From positions 1-64,000 of the forward strand of contig NZ_JAGBLU010000138.1 of assembly GCF_017635265.1 (NCBI RefSeq): a stretch of DNA of 64,000 nt, written 5' to 3'. The stretch's first letter is position 1. Each line of letters begins with the position of its first letter. Both the position numbers and the translations under genes were made by a program. Source of the DNA: Butyrivibrio sp. GTDB taxonomy: Bacteria; Bacillota; Clostridia; Lachnospirales; Lachnospiraceae. The notes beneath the pieces are model-generated. The model was given only the letters and a program-made list of their open reading frames with translations, ran no database searches and was not told the origin of the DNA. This document shows positions 7,022 through 15,713 of this stretch, in pieces.

Positions 7022-7768
7022 CTATTTCAAAGCCGCACTAAGGCTGTTAGGTATTCCTCTTGGCCCTCGCACAGCATATATTCCATATTCAGATTTCAAC
7101 CTGTCAAAATTAAATTTGTCAGGCTTATATCTCTTTTGAAGCTTTATCTTCATAAGAGCTGTGATCTTAAGATTTTTATCCTCATAGTCATAAGGTATAT
7201 CAACCTCTGTAACCCTGCACTTATAAAGAATCGCAGATACAGGTGCACCTACATACATAAACACCGTATCACCTTTTATAATTCCTGCCCCCTGCTTCCA
7301 GTCAATTTCATCTGCATCGTCAAAAGCATGTTCAATGTCATAATACTTGGGATTTGCCGGTACTAACCATTCTTTAGGCTGACGGAACCTGTCCTTTTTC
7401 TTTTTAGATGCAGTGTCCAAAAAGCTGGCATCAATCATATTGCAGATTTCATCAAGGCTCACTGTCCCATCAAGAAGTATTGTCATCCAACTTCCCTTGT
7501 TCATGTGATATGCCGGTAAAAAACCTTCCTGCTGCAATAAGATATCACGAAGCATTAAATCGTCGATTTTTACATCAACAATGTCCACACGCTCTGCGCC
7601 GGGCAACCCCAATTTATCTGCCTCAACATCCATGATTATGGCAAACCACTTTTTGTTATCGTCATGTCTGAAAACCGCATACTCCGGGTATCTCTTCCAA
7701 AGATATTCCGGATAAGCCTTGTATTTTTTCTTTATATACTTCGTTATATCTTCTCTTATTGATGCCAT
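7022..7768 (-). CDS. MmcQ/YjbR family protein fused to an EVE-like (PUA) domain
   Basis: A 248-residue two-domain protein. Residues 1-115 match the MmcQ/YjbR fold (YPEYAVFRHDDNKKWFAIIM, LPGAERVDIVDVKI, GFLPAYHMNKGSWMTILLDG), a CyaY-like domain seen in small DNA-binding or unknown proteins. Residues 130-248 look like an EVE domain of the PUA superfamily (EWLVPANPKYYDIEHAF, IDWKQ, GDTVFMYVGAP, KCRVTEVDIPY), a fold that binds modified bases in nucleic acids. The combination suggests a nucleic-acid role, which is inference. MmcQ alone is normally about 120 residues, so the C-terminal addition is real. Confidence 0.82.
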   Translation of the reverse strand: MASIREDITKYIKKKYKAYPEYLWKRYPEYAVFRHDDNKKWFAIIMDVEADKLGLPGAERVDIVDVKIDDLMLRDILLQQEGFLPAYHMNKGSWMTILLDGTVSLDEICNMIDASFLDTASKKKKDRFRQPKEWLVPANPKYYDIEHAFDDADEIDWKQGAGIIKGDTVFMYVGAPVSAILYKCRVTEVDIPYDYEDKNLKITALMKIKLQKRYKPDKFNFDRLKSEYGIYAVRGPRGIPNSLSAALK

Positions 7769-7788
7769 TTAAATACGCTCCATCACTC

Positions 7789-7992
7789 CTAAGTCACCGT
7801 TATATCTTTATTTCCAAACATCTTGCTTTCTTCCCATGTATTGTGGCACAGCCTATCCCAATCCTTGTGCTTTCTCCTGATATAATCCATGGTAAGACTG
7901 CGAAGATAGCTTTTCTCACTTATGTTGTTCCAATTTATACTTACTCCCTGTATTGGTAAACTGCTTCCTTCTCCAAGCAAATCTTTTTCCAC
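7789..7992 (-). pseudogene. Unrecognised gene remnant
   Basis: An open stretch of 67 codons with a protein-like composition (for example DYIRRKHKDWDRLCHNTW) but no good start signal; only a GTG with a weak site at 7992. In another frame an ATG at 8024 overlaps the EamA remnant's stop codon (TGATG) and runs about 35 codons before a stop, which is the layout expected of a downstream gene that has since been frameshifted. I do not recognise the family. Confidence 0.3.
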
Positions 7993-8022
7993 CTTTACAC
8001 TTTTTCATAACCGCAATTCCCA

Positions 8023-8283
8023 TCAAATCACCATAATCAACGTCCCTGCACCGATCAGCACGCATCCTATCAGGGATTTTATCGTAAATTCCTCATGTAA
8101 AAAGACAAATGCCAACACCAGTGTTATTACAACACTAAGCTTATCAATGGGTACCACTTTTGAAGCTTCGCCCATTTGAAGTGCCTTGTAATAGCACAAC
8201 CATGATGCACCTGTGGCAAGTCCTGACAAGATCAAAAAAATCCAACTCTTTCTACTTATTGAACTTATTCCCTTAATTATCCA
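8023..8283 (-). pseudogene. EamA/DMT transporter, C-terminal domain remnant
   Basis: The open frame encodes the second EamA domain only: SWIFLILSGLATGASWLCYY, ASKVVPIDKLSVVITLVLAF, then SLIGCVLIGAGTLIMVI. An intact single-domain EamA protein of this type has about 140 residues; here the frame reaches back just to a stop codon at 8284-8286, and the preceding 250 bases do not encode the first four helices in any frame. EamA proteins export amino acids or metabolites. This half-protein has about three membrane helices and no start codon with a proper ribosome site, so it is best called a fragment. Confidence 0.7.
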
Positions 8284-8776
8284 TCAAAACCAATATCCAG
8301 TCCGTTCTCAGTAAGCCAATCATTTTTTCTAAATCTATGCTCTCATTATGGTTTATGCCCAGAAAAAATACAATGTACTTTTCTGTAATCTGAGCTTTTA
8401 TCTTCGTAAAAGTTTTCATTGAGGAGAAGGATCGATGACAGAATTTAGAAATTGATGCAACATAAAAATGTGCCCGGCAGGCACTTAAAGTGTGGCTTTG
8501 TTCAGATTTTTCAAACTTTAAATCCAGAAACAGCAAGGGATAGCGGATTATTTGCGAGTCCGATATTAAAAAAATGAATTTTGCGATTTAACGCACATCA
8601 TGTTACTGCCTAATTCAGTTTTTTTTCTGTTTTATAAGTAGTCATAATTTTAGGCTACTGCCTGGTTTTAAAATCTTCAAAAAATAAAGTAGACATTGCA
8701 ATATGGTTCACGGGATTATCGGGAATAACTGATAATAATTATCAGCAATAATCGAATATTGAGACAACATCTATTG
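8284..8776. other. Gene-poor stretch between the EamA remnant and the MATE gene
   Basis: About 490 bases with no gene I can support. A minus-strand open frame of 87 codons (8273-8536) resembles nothing I know and is probably decayed sequence. A perfect 8-bp palindrome with a one-base centre (CTGATAAT/ATTATCAG, 8729-8745) lies just past the MATE stop codon but lacks a U-tract, so it is a weak terminator candidate at best. Confidence 0.5.
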
Positions 8777-10123
8777 TTATTCTGTCAAGAATTTAATTCT
8801 ATAAAGTCCATATATGAGAAAAAGAATCGTCGTTAATATCCAGCTAAAAGGATAAGCCAAGATAATCCAGTTTATTCCACTGTGCCTTGCTATGTCGCAG
8901 GCTACTATCCACAAAACTCTTCCACCAACAGTACCAATAAGTGTAAAGATCGCTGGCTTTAGAGGATCTCCATATCCTCTTAGGATACCGCTAAATAACT
9001 CTGCTCCTATACAAGTCACATAAAATGGCGCTATAAGTCGCATAAGCATAACACTTCCCTCGATCACATCTTTATCTTTTATAAAGATTTTTGAAAGCAC
9101 CGGCGTAAAGGCATATAGTAATACGCTTATAAGTCCTATTATCATCACAAAGATTAAAACTATGTGGTTCCTAGCTCTTCTTACTCTATCTCTTTTACCT
9201 GCTCCAAGGTTCTGGGCAATAAATGTAGCTGCGGTAATAGAAAGTGCATCTGCGATTATCCATATCAAAAAATCAAGCTTTCCACATACAGCCCAGGCCG
9301 AAACTACTGTTGTTCCGCATTTATTTATTGCAGACTGCATGTAGATATTTGAAAATGAGAATAATATGGACTGGGCTGCTGCCGGCATTCCAAAAGCCAG
9401 GATATCTTTTATAGATTCCAGCATGGGATTGCCACTATGTCTATCCTGTTCCTTCGTCTCAAAGCTGTTCCATAATTTTAATAACTTTGTTAGCACTAAT
9501 ACAGCACTGATTGCCTGGGAGATAACCGTAGCTATAGCCACCCCTGCAACTCCCATATGAAGTCCATAAATAAATATGAGATCAAGTAAGACATTAAGAA
9601 TACTTGAGATCATCAGGACATTTGATGGAAATACAGAATTACCAATACTCTTTAAGATACTAGCTCCGCAGTTATAGAGCATCATAAATACTGCCCCGCC
9701 AAGATAAATTCCTGTATAAAGCGATGCGTCTTTTACCATCTCCTCAGGAACATTCATGATGTCACATATGCCAGCTGTCAAAAAGAACTGTGAAATCGAA
9801 ATTATGATTCCTATTGCGAATGATGATAGGGCCAAGGCTCTAATATAGTTCTTTACCTTTGCTATATTTCCAGCACCATAACTCTTAGATACAAGAACTG
9901 ATGCAGCGCTAGTTAAAGTAATTGATGAGTTGATAAGTAGCTTAATAAAGCCATAGGTCGAATCAATTGCACCAAGTGCTCTTGAACCGGAGCCTTGTCC
10001 TATTATTATCGCATCTATAGTCTGGTAGGACTGCTGTATCAGCATGCTTAAAAGAAGTGGCGCCAGATATTTAAGTATGGAGGTCCATAGATTTCCTGTT
10101 ATTATGCTATTTTTCTCGTTCAT
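8777..10123 (-). CDS. MATE family efflux transporter
   Basis: A 448-residue, 12-helix MATE protein. The first half has LLLSMLIQQSYQTIDAIIIGQ and the repeated second half starts around residue 235 (GMPAAAQSILFSFSNIYMQ), the internal duplication typical of the family. MATE carriers export cationic drugs or metabolites using sodium or proton gradients. The gene lies 46 bases after the ATPase gene of an iron-type ABC importer and is probably the last gene of that operon. The pairing suggests that it exports something linked to the imported ligand (for example a metallophore), but that is inference; it could also be a general drug pump. Confidence 0.92.
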   Translation of the reverse strand: MNEKNSIITGNLWTSILKYLAPLLLSMLIQQSYQTIDAIIIGQGSGSRALGAIDSTYGFIKLLINSSITLTSAASVLVSKSYGAGNIAKVKNYIRALALSSFAIGIIISISQFFLTAGICDIMNVPEEMVKDASLYTGIYLGGAVFMMLYNCGASILKSIGNSVFPSNVLMISSILNVLLDLIFIYGLHMGVAGVAIATVISQAISAVLVLTKLLKLWNSFETKEQDRHSGNPMLESIKDILAFGMPAAAQSILFSFSNIYMQSAINKCGTTVVSAWAVCGKLDFLIWIIADALSITAATFIAQNLGAGKRDRVRRARNHIVLIFVMIIGLISVLLYAFTPVLSKIFIKDKDVIEGSVMLMRLIAPFYVTCIGAELFSGILRGYGDPLKPAIFTLIGTVGGRVLWIVACDIARHSGINWIILAYPFSWILTTILFLIYGLYRIKFLTE

Positions 10124-10169
10124 ATATCCATCTTTTTGAGCCCTAGGGACGGTTGTGGCTCATTTTTCT

Positions 10170-10943
10170 TTAAGTCGTAATGGCTACGGGCAGAACTGTC
10201 GTATATCCGCTGCCACTACACCCTATTTCTGCGTCTACGTTGAAGACGTCTCTTATTATCTGCTCTGTTAAAACCTCTTTTGGCTTTCCAAACCTAAATA
10301 CCTTTCCATCCTTTAGGACAGCAATCTTTTTGCAAAACCTAGCAGCCTGTGAAAGATCATGCATGATGATTATCGCCATTGCTCCTGACTCTTTACAGTA
10401 CTGACCAGCTAAGGACAATAGATTAAGCTGATGATACAGATCAAGGGCAGATGTAGGCTCATCAAGTAGTAATAGCTTTGGTTTTGATAAAAGAGCCTGG
10501 GCCATGATCACCAGCTGTTTTTGGCCTCCAGATAAAGATGCAAATTTTTGGTTCTCGAGATTTCTTATCTTTAGTCTGTCCATAACTTCATATACTTCAC
10601 TGATAACATCATCCGGTACTCTAAGCCTTAGCTGCTTTACTTTCCCTAAAAGGACCATCTCAAAAGCAGTTAATGAAGAATTAAGATTAGTAGCCTGAGG
10701 CACATAAGCTATATCCTTTTTAGGACAAGCTTCATCACCATCAGTAAGAATGGTCTTTCCAGAATATGCTTGAATGCCTGCAAGGGACTTCATCAGAACG
10801 CTTTTACCAGTTCCATTTACACCAACAACCGCATATAGTCCTTCACCAGATAGTTCCAGGTTCACACCCTTTAATACCTTTTTATCGCCAAAGCTCACCT
10901 TAATATCCTGAATCTTCAGCTCCATATTGCATCGTTCTCTCAT
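10170..10943 (-). CDS. ABC transporter ATP-binding protein (FecE-type)
   Basis: A 257-residue cytoplasmic ATPase for a periplasmic-binding-protein-dependent importer of the iron-siderophore/haem/corrinoid class. Motifs: Walker A GVNGTGKS at about residues 43-50, signature LSGGQKQL near 140, Walker B LLLLDEPTSALD, and the H-loop histidine in IIMHDLSQA. The ATG at 10943 overlaps the permease stop codon (CTATGA) with GAGG seven bases before it, so the two are translationally coupled. It drives the FecCD-type permease encoded just upstream. The metal or chelate imported cannot be read from the ATPase. Confidence 0.93.
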   Translation of the reverse strand: MRERCNMELKIQDIKVSFGDKKVLKGVNLELSGEGLYAVVGVNGTGKSVLMKSLAGIQAYSGKTILTDGDEACPKKDIAYVPQATNLNSSLTAFEMVLLGKVKQLRLRVPDDVISEVYEVMDRLKIRNLENQKFASLSGGQKQLVIMAQALLSKPKLLLLDEPTSALDLYHQLNLLSLAGQYCKESGAMAIIIMHDLSQAARFCKKIAVLKDGKVFRFGKPKEVLTEQIIRDVFNVDAEIGCSGSGYTTVLPVAITT

Positions 10944-11956
10944 AGTCTTTTCCTCAACAAAAGATAAAGAAGGAATGAAACACCCACGAGGTTTGTAATG
11001 ATTCCAACGGGTATTATCTCTCCTGGCTTCATGATCTTGGCAACTATAGATGCTGCAAGGAGAATGATTGCTCCCATTATTGGAGAAAGAACCAGTAAGA
11101 ACCTCTGATCATCACCGACATAGGACCTTGCAAGATGTGGTGCTACAAGCCCTATGAACCCTATTGATCCAACATAAGAAACTGAAACTGCTGTCAAAAG
11201 AGATGAGCACAGGTATATCTTTCTTCTAAGCCTCTCAGTATCGATTCCAAGGCTCTTTGCTCTTTCTTCTCCAGCTGAAAGGCAGGTGAGCTGCCATGTG
11301 GATCCCATTGATAAGATAAAGATGAACACAAAGCAGGCGATACACACAACTGCTCCCTGTGAAGAGGCCTTAGATAAAGACCCAAACATCCAGTGCATTA
11401 TCTCTGAGAGCTGTTCCTGACTTGCAAGATACTGCATAAGAGATTGAAGTGCACTAAATAGAAAAGTCACCACTATTCCTATTAGGATCATTGTCTTTGT
11501 ATCAGCATTTCTTTTACATAATGTAAAGATCAAGGCTGATGTTCCAAGGGCAAAGATAAGGGCCGATACTGATATGTTGATCCAAGAGATTGGTATAAAT
11601 GGAAAACCAGTTACCACAGAAAGTGCAGCACCAAATCCGGCTGCAGAAGATATTCCAAGAGTGTATGGGCTAGCAAGAGGATTTTGCAGGATTGTCTGCA
11701 TCTGTCCCCCTGCAAGGGCCAATGACGCCCCTACTCCAAGGCAGGTCATAGTCATTGGCATTCTTACAGCCCATAAAATAAAATGGTATTTACTTTCATT
11801 TGAAGGACCATCCAAAAGGATATCTATGGCTTCTTTTACCGACATATTGGATGATCCAGTGAAAAGATCTGCAAAAATAAGCAGTATCATCACTATAGCC
11901 ATCAAGACTATTACAAAGATTCTTTTTCTATTAAGATTTCTGTATCCCGTACTCAT
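10940..11956 (-). CDS. FecCD-type ABC transporter permease
   Basis: A 338-residue membrane protein with about ten helices, the normal size for BtuC/FecCD/FhuB-type permeases. Characteristic segments are SLALAGGQMQTILQNPLASPYTLGISSAAGFGAAL near residues 80-115 and the coupling-helix region GSIGFIGLVAPHLARSYVGDD near 270-290, which contacts the ATPase. It imports iron chelates, haem, cobalamin or related metal compounds. It overlaps the binding-protein gene by four bases upstream and the ATPase gene downstream, forming one tight unit. Confidence 0.93.
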   Translation of the reverse strand: MSTGYRNLNRKRIFVIVLMAIVMILLIFADLFTGSSNMSVKEAIDILLDGPSNESKYHFILWAVRMPMTMTCLGVGASLALAGGQMQTILQNPLASPYTLGISSAAGFGAALSVVTGFPFIPISWINISVSALIFALGTSALIFTLCKRNADTKTMILIGIVVTFLFSALQSLMQYLASQEQLSEIMHWMFGSLSKASSQGAVVCIACFVFIFILSMGSTWQLTCLSAGEERAKSLGIDTERLRRKIYLCSSLLTAVSVSYVGSIGFIGLVAPHLARSYVGDDQRFLLVLSPIMGAIILLAASIVAKIMKPGEIIPVGIITNLVGVSFLLYLLLRKRL

Positions 11957-13218
11957 GACTCAATATCTGCAACCTCTAAATGATAGATAAATGTTCCATC
12001 TGTAGGTACTGAAGGTAAGTATTTCTTTGAATACTCCTCAAACTCTTTTTCAGGATCAAGGTCTGCAAACTCATCTGGATAAAGAACTTTTGCAATATAC
12101 TCAATGATGATGTAGTCCCTAAGGGTTCTTAAGGTATTGTTTTCAACGCAGTAGATCTGATCATTCTTGACAGCACTAAGGTTAGTAAAACCTGGTCTGC
12201 TATCGATCATTCCTTTAGCAGAAGCAATAAGGTCTTCTTCAGAAATTCCATATCCCATCACAATTCCATCAGTTTCGTCATTTGCTGTCTCACCGCCAAT
12301 GATGAACCAAACCTCTGGATCCTTATCAAGGATATATTCCATATCAAGGGTTGTACTTCTTCCGCTCTCTGCTGTCTCCGCAATAGGAAATGCGATATCA
12401 TCAGCTCCAGCCTGTGACAGGTATCTTCCAAAAAGATATGTTGCAAAATCAGATACACCAACCTCTGAATATGTGCTTATAACGCTCTGGAACTCATGGA
12501 ATGTTGTCTTTGTCTCTGAAATCTTTGATACGATGTCTCTTACATTTGCCATTCCGGCCTTGTAATTTTCAATGATCTCACCCGCTCTATCCTCTACACC
12601 AAATACTTTTCCAAGAATCTCTGTAGATGCAATATGAGTCTCTTCTGTGGCAGTTGAATAATCGATAATAACTACAGGAATACCTGCTTCCTCTAGAAGA
12701 TTAACCTTATCTTCTATTGCATCGTACTGGTACTGTCCCATTATCGCAACGTCACATTCAAGTTCAATGAGCTTTTCAACATCAAAGTTGTCCTGAAGTG
12801 TAGAACCAACATCTACCATGTCTGTATAGCCTTCCACATTTTCTTTGTAGATTGTAGCTAAGGTATTTGCATAACCTTCTGTGTCATAAAGTGAAGTAGC
12901 TTTTACTCTTGTAAAAGCATCTGGTCCTACTACAGCAAGAAAGTTCTCATAGTAATAGCCAAGATATGCATTCTCAACTGGAAGAGAAACCGTGACTTCT
13001 CTACCTGCAAGGTCTGTTACAGTTACTTCACTTTTCTCTTCGTTTTCAGCCAAAACTTCCTCAGTACTTTCTACTGAATTACTTGAACTTGCTTCTACTG
13101 AAGCTGACTCGCTCCCATACTCCTGTTCAGATGTGGTCGTTCCACAAGCACACATCCCCAAAGTCATGACAAAAGCCAATGTAGATGCAACTATCCTCTG
13201 AATACTTCTATTTTTCAT
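11953..13218 (-). CDS. ABC transporter substrate-binding lipoprotein (iron-chelate/corrinoid/oxyanion class)
   Basis: A 421-residue secreted protein: signal peptide with a lipid-attachment cysteine near residues 23-25 (LGMCAC), an acidic serine-rich linker (SESASVEASSSNSVE), then a type III helical-backbone binding fold starting VTVTDLAGREVTVSLPVE at about residue 65. The VGSTLQDNFDVEKLIELECDVAIMGQ and YDAIEDKVNLLEEAGIPVVIID segments are typical. Such proteins capture Fe(III)-siderophores, haem, cobalamin or molybdate/tungstate; the ligand is not decidable here. It is first in an operon whose promoter faces a LysR gene. GGAGGAAGG-type sequence precedes the ATG. Confidence 0.88.
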   Translation of the reverse strand: MKNRSIQRIVASTLAFVMTLGMCACGTTTSEQEYGSESASVEASSSNSVESTEEVLAENEEKSEVTVTDLAGREVTVSLPVENAYLGYYYENFLAVVGPDAFTRVKATSLYDTEGYANTLATIYKENVEGYTDMVDVGSTLQDNFDVEKLIELECDVAIMGQYQYDAIEDKVNLLEEAGIPVVIIDYSTATEETHIASTEILGKVFGVEDRAGEIIENYKAGMANVRDIVSKISETKTTFHEFQSVISTYSEVGVSDFATYLFGRYLSQAGADDIAFPIAETAESGRSTTLDMEYILDKDPEVWFIIGGETANDETDGIVMGYGISEEDLIASAKGMIDSRPGFTNLSAVKNDQIYCVENNTLRTLRDYIIIEYIAKVLYPDEFADLDPEKEFEEYSKKYLPSVPTDGTFIYHLEVADIES

Positions 13219-13247
13219 ATCCTTCCTCCTCTGAGTTTTTATTTTTC

Positions 13248-13309
13248 TTGAAATAATCTAACATAATCCGTATGATTATAAAAAAGAATAATTTCGATAC
13301 CTATTATCG
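13248..13309. promoter_or_regulatory. Divergent promoters with a possible LysR operator
   Basis: Plus strand: TTGAAA (13248-13253), 17 bases, TATGAT (13271-13276), for the LysR gene. Minus strand: TATAAT (13275-13280) with no good -35, for the transporter operon. A 5-bp inverted repeat CGATA-N5-TATCG (13295-13309) lies where the minus-strand -35 should be and downstream of the LysR start point, matching the usual plan of a LysR activator that represses itself. The two -10 boxes overlap by two bases. Confidence 0.55.
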
Positions 13310-13338
13310 TTTTTTTTCATAGTGAGGAATTATATGAA

Positions 13339-14208
13339 ATGAACAGAGAACAATTACTTACTTTTTTATCTTTGGTAGAAACAAAGAGCTTTACTAGAAC
13401 CTCAGAAAACCTGATAGTTGCACAGTCAACAGTAAGCAAACGTATTCAGGAGTTGGAACAGGAAATTGGCAAAGAACTCTTTGTGAGAAATAATAGGAAA
13501 CTCTCAATAACTCCAACAGGAATCACCTTCATGCGCTATGCAGAAGAGATCATCAATCTTCAAAATAACGCTCTTGATTCCATAAGGCAAACTAGTAAAT
13601 ACAATCACTTTCTGTCTATTGGAACAGTGGACGCCTTTTACGATCTATGGCTCAAAGATAATATAGACCGATTCACAAAAGAAAACCCTGATTTTTCAGT
13701 AAAGGTCGAAATCGAAAGCAGTAATAGCCTTATAACCAATCTAAAAAAATATAGGAATGACGTGATCTTTTCACACCATTCCTACGAAAATCCAAACTAC
13801 ATATGTAAGCTCGTAGATCAGGAAGATGTTATCCTAACAACCTCTTCACAGAATACTGAGTATAAAGCTGGAATAGTTTCAACCAAGGTTAAAACGCTTC
13901 CAATGATACATTCTGATTTCTTGTATTCAGGAACTTATCAATGGCTCTTTTCCCCATCGCATCGCTTTCAGCTAAGTATCAACAACGCAGCTAAAGTCCT
14001 TCCACTGATATATAACAGCGAATGGTATACCATTCTGCCAAGACATCTGATACAAAGATCTCTCGATGACGGATCACTAATTGAGATTCCAATACTAGAT
14101 GGTCAGATTCCGCCAGTTGATTACTATGTACTGTACCATAAGGATCATAACAATATAGCCCTTGAATCCTTCATTCAAGTCGTAAAAAACAGAGGGAACT
14201 ATGACTAG
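13339..14208 (+). CDS. LysR family transcriptional regulator
   Basis: A 289-residue LysR-type protein. The N-terminal winged helix-turn-helix is clear (TFLSLVETKSFTRTSENL, AQSTVSKRIQELEQEIGKELF at about residues 8-48), followed by the co-inducer-binding domain. It is transcribed away from the binding-protein/FecCD/ATPase/MATE operon, the classic arrangement of a regulator beside its target. LysR control is unusual for iron-chelate uptake, which is generally Fur or DtxR controlled, so the inducer may be the ligand or a metabolite rather than iron itself. GAGGA lies ten bases before the ATG. Confidence 0.9.
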   Translation: MNREQLLTFLSLVETKSFTRTSENLIVAQSTVSKRIQELEQEIGKELFVRNNRKLSITPTGITFMRYAEEIINLQNNALDSIRQTSKYNHFLSIGTVDAFYDLWLKDNIDRFTKENPDFSVKVEIESSNSLITNLKKYRNDVIFSHHSYENPNYICKLVDQEDVILTTSSQNTEYKAGIVSTKVKTLPMIHSDFLYSGTYQWLFSPSHRFQLSINNAAKVLPLIYNSEWYTILPRHLIQRSLDDGSLIEIPILDGQIPPVDYYVLYHKDHNNIALESFIQVVKNRGNYD

Positions 14209-14241
14209 TGTAGTGTCTCGTTGACGATTAATTAGAATAAA

Positions 14242-14266
14242 GAAATCCGCATATACTGCGGATTTC
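14242..14266. terminator. Terminator between converging LysR and flagellar genes
   Basis: GAAATCCGCA (14242-14251) pairs perfectly with TGCGGATTTC (14257-14266) across 5 nt. The minus strand continues UUUCUUUAUU, so it probably ends the flagellar transcript; on the plus strand no U-tract follows. Confidence 0.7.
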
Positions 14267-14365
14267 GTGAGAACAAGTGTATAGAATCAAACAATCCTCA
14301 TCGACGATGTCGATTAAAATTGCCTTGGTTGATTGATTATTGCGACGTGGACACAATAATCCATA

Positions 14366-14749
14366 TTATTCAGAAACCTCCGGAATGTCATAATTGCGCT
14401 TTAGGTTTTCGTAGAGCATCTGCGCAAAGCCATTACTTTGAGTATCAACGGACGTGGAACAAATTTCCTGAAGCGTCTGGTCTTTAAAGAAATCCACCAG
14501 GGTGGATGTCGAATTATCCTGTGTCTCCGGCTTCATAGCATCTACAGATTTCTGCATTTCTTTAAACATCTGCTCAAGGAAATATGCCTCAAAGCTTTTA
14601 CATGCTTCCATAAGTTCATCGTCTGTAGATGTTTTGGAAGTACTTTGAAGCTTATTCTGAAGCGCTATAGTACTTGCATTCTTGCTTTCCTGCATTGCAT
14701 AATCAGTAAGAGCCGTCGCATTTAATCCTTTGATATCTAGTCCTGCCAT
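14366..14749 (-). CDS. FlgJ-like rod-binding protein
   Basis: A 127-residue protein with the rod-binding domain of FlgJ: SFEAYFLEQMFKEMQKSV near residues 52-69 and FKDQTLQEICSTSV, then a C-terminal GFAQMLYENLKR. FlgJ in Gram-negative bacteria has this domain plus a muramidase; the Firmicute version has the N-terminal domain only, as here. It caps or helps assemble the flagellar rod. It follows flgG on the same strand with 67 bases between, and is the last gene before a terminator. The assignment rests on the conserved EAYFLEQM segment and the context. Confidence 0.82.
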   Translation of the reverse strand: MAGLDIKGLNATALTDYAMQESKNASTIALQNKLQSTSKTSTDDELMEACKSFEAYFLEQMFKEMQKSVDAMKPETQDNSTSTLVDFFKDQTLQEICSTSVDTQSNGFAQMLYENLKRNYDIPEVSE

Positions 14750-14816
14750 TTTTTATCCCCTATTATTACAAACGAAATATGCATTTTCCTCATTTAACTT
14801 TTATCACTCATATCAA

Positions 14817-15641
14817 TTATCTCTTAAGTGAATTTGCAGTCTGCATCATTTCATCTGTTGTCTGAATCGCTGTTGAGTTCATCTCATATGCTCGCTGTGC
14901 AACAATAAGATTAACCATCTCTGTTGCAACATTTACATTTGAACCTTCCAGATACCCCTGAACAATCTCACTTTTCTTTATATTATCCGCATCATTCTCA
15001 AGAATAGGTTCACCACTTGCTGCCGTCTGTATCCATGCTGCACTTCCTACTCTCTCAAGTCCTTCTCTATTAGAGAACTGCCACAGACCAATCTGAAGCC
15101 CCATATCTGTAGGAACTCCCTGATCATCCGGATAGTAAATTTTTCCATCACTACTAATTGTTATACGGCTTGCAATAGCACCATCAAGAGTTATTGCTGC
15201 CCCATCAATATCAAGAACCGGATTGCCCTCTGCTGTTGTAAGTTCAAGTGTTGTACCGCCTTCTTCAGCAAGAGCCCATACAAAATTTCCATTTCTTGTA
15301 TAATTTATTGTTTCGCCATCTGCTGCCATATACGCAAAGAATCCGTCGCCACTTATTGCAAGCGCTGCTGGATTATCACTACTCTGAAAAGATCCCTGGG
15401 AAAAAAACTGATTAATTGTAGATGTGCGCACACCTAAGCCCACCTGTGATGTTGTAGGCTTTGGGGTTCCATTTGAAGTCGTTGTAACAGTCTGTAATTC
15501 CTGGTACAAAAGAGATTTAAATTGAGCGCCCTGCGCTTTATATCCAACTGTATTAACGTTCGCCAAATTATTGGAAATAGTATCAACATTTGTCTGCTGA
15601 GCGTTCATTCCGGTTGCTGCTGACCATAGACTTCTTACCAT
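14817..15641 (-). CDS. flgG: Flagellar hook-basal body rod protein FlgG-like (FlhP position)
   Basis: A 274-residue axial protein of the flagellar rod. The N-terminal rod signature is clear (MVRSLWSAATGMNAQQTNVDTISNNLANVNTVGYK in pieces over residues 1-35), as is the C-terminal GYLEGSNVNVATEMVNLIVAQRAYEMN motif that packs into the filament core. Length matches FlgG (about 260). Gene order mbl-flgF-flgG is the same as mbl-flhO-flhP in Bacillus subtilis, so it may be the FlhP counterpart. GGAGGTGA precedes the start, and a sigma-28-like promoter lies just upstream, so it may be expressed with late flagellar genes. Confidence 0.9.
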   Translation of the reverse strand: MVRSLWSAATGMNAQQTNVDTISNNLANVNTVGYKAQGAQFKSLLYQELQTVTTTSNGTPKPTTSQVGLGVRTSTINQFFSQGSFQSSDNPAALAISGDGFFAYMAADGETINYTRNGNFVWALAEEGGTTLELTTAEGNPVLDIDGAAITLDGAIASRITISSDGKIYYPDDQGVPTDMGLQIGLWQFSNREGLERVGSAAWIQTAASGEPILENDADNIKKSEIVQGYLEGSNVNVATEMVNLIVAQRAYEMNSTAIQTTDEMMQTANSLKR

Positions 15642-15713
15642 AAGTCACCTCCGATTAGATAAAACACATATCATCACCGTCATCCGTGACCGGTAACAAC
15701 ATCTTCTATACTC

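Noticed and set aside
8273-8536. 87-codon minus-strand ORF upstream of the EamA remnant
   Set aside because: No recognisable family, no good ribosome site and odd composition (many Cys/His/Ser/Phe); probably decayed DNA.
9162-9560. Several short plus-strand ORFs inside the MATE gene
   Set aside because: Shadows of a full-length transporter; no start signals.
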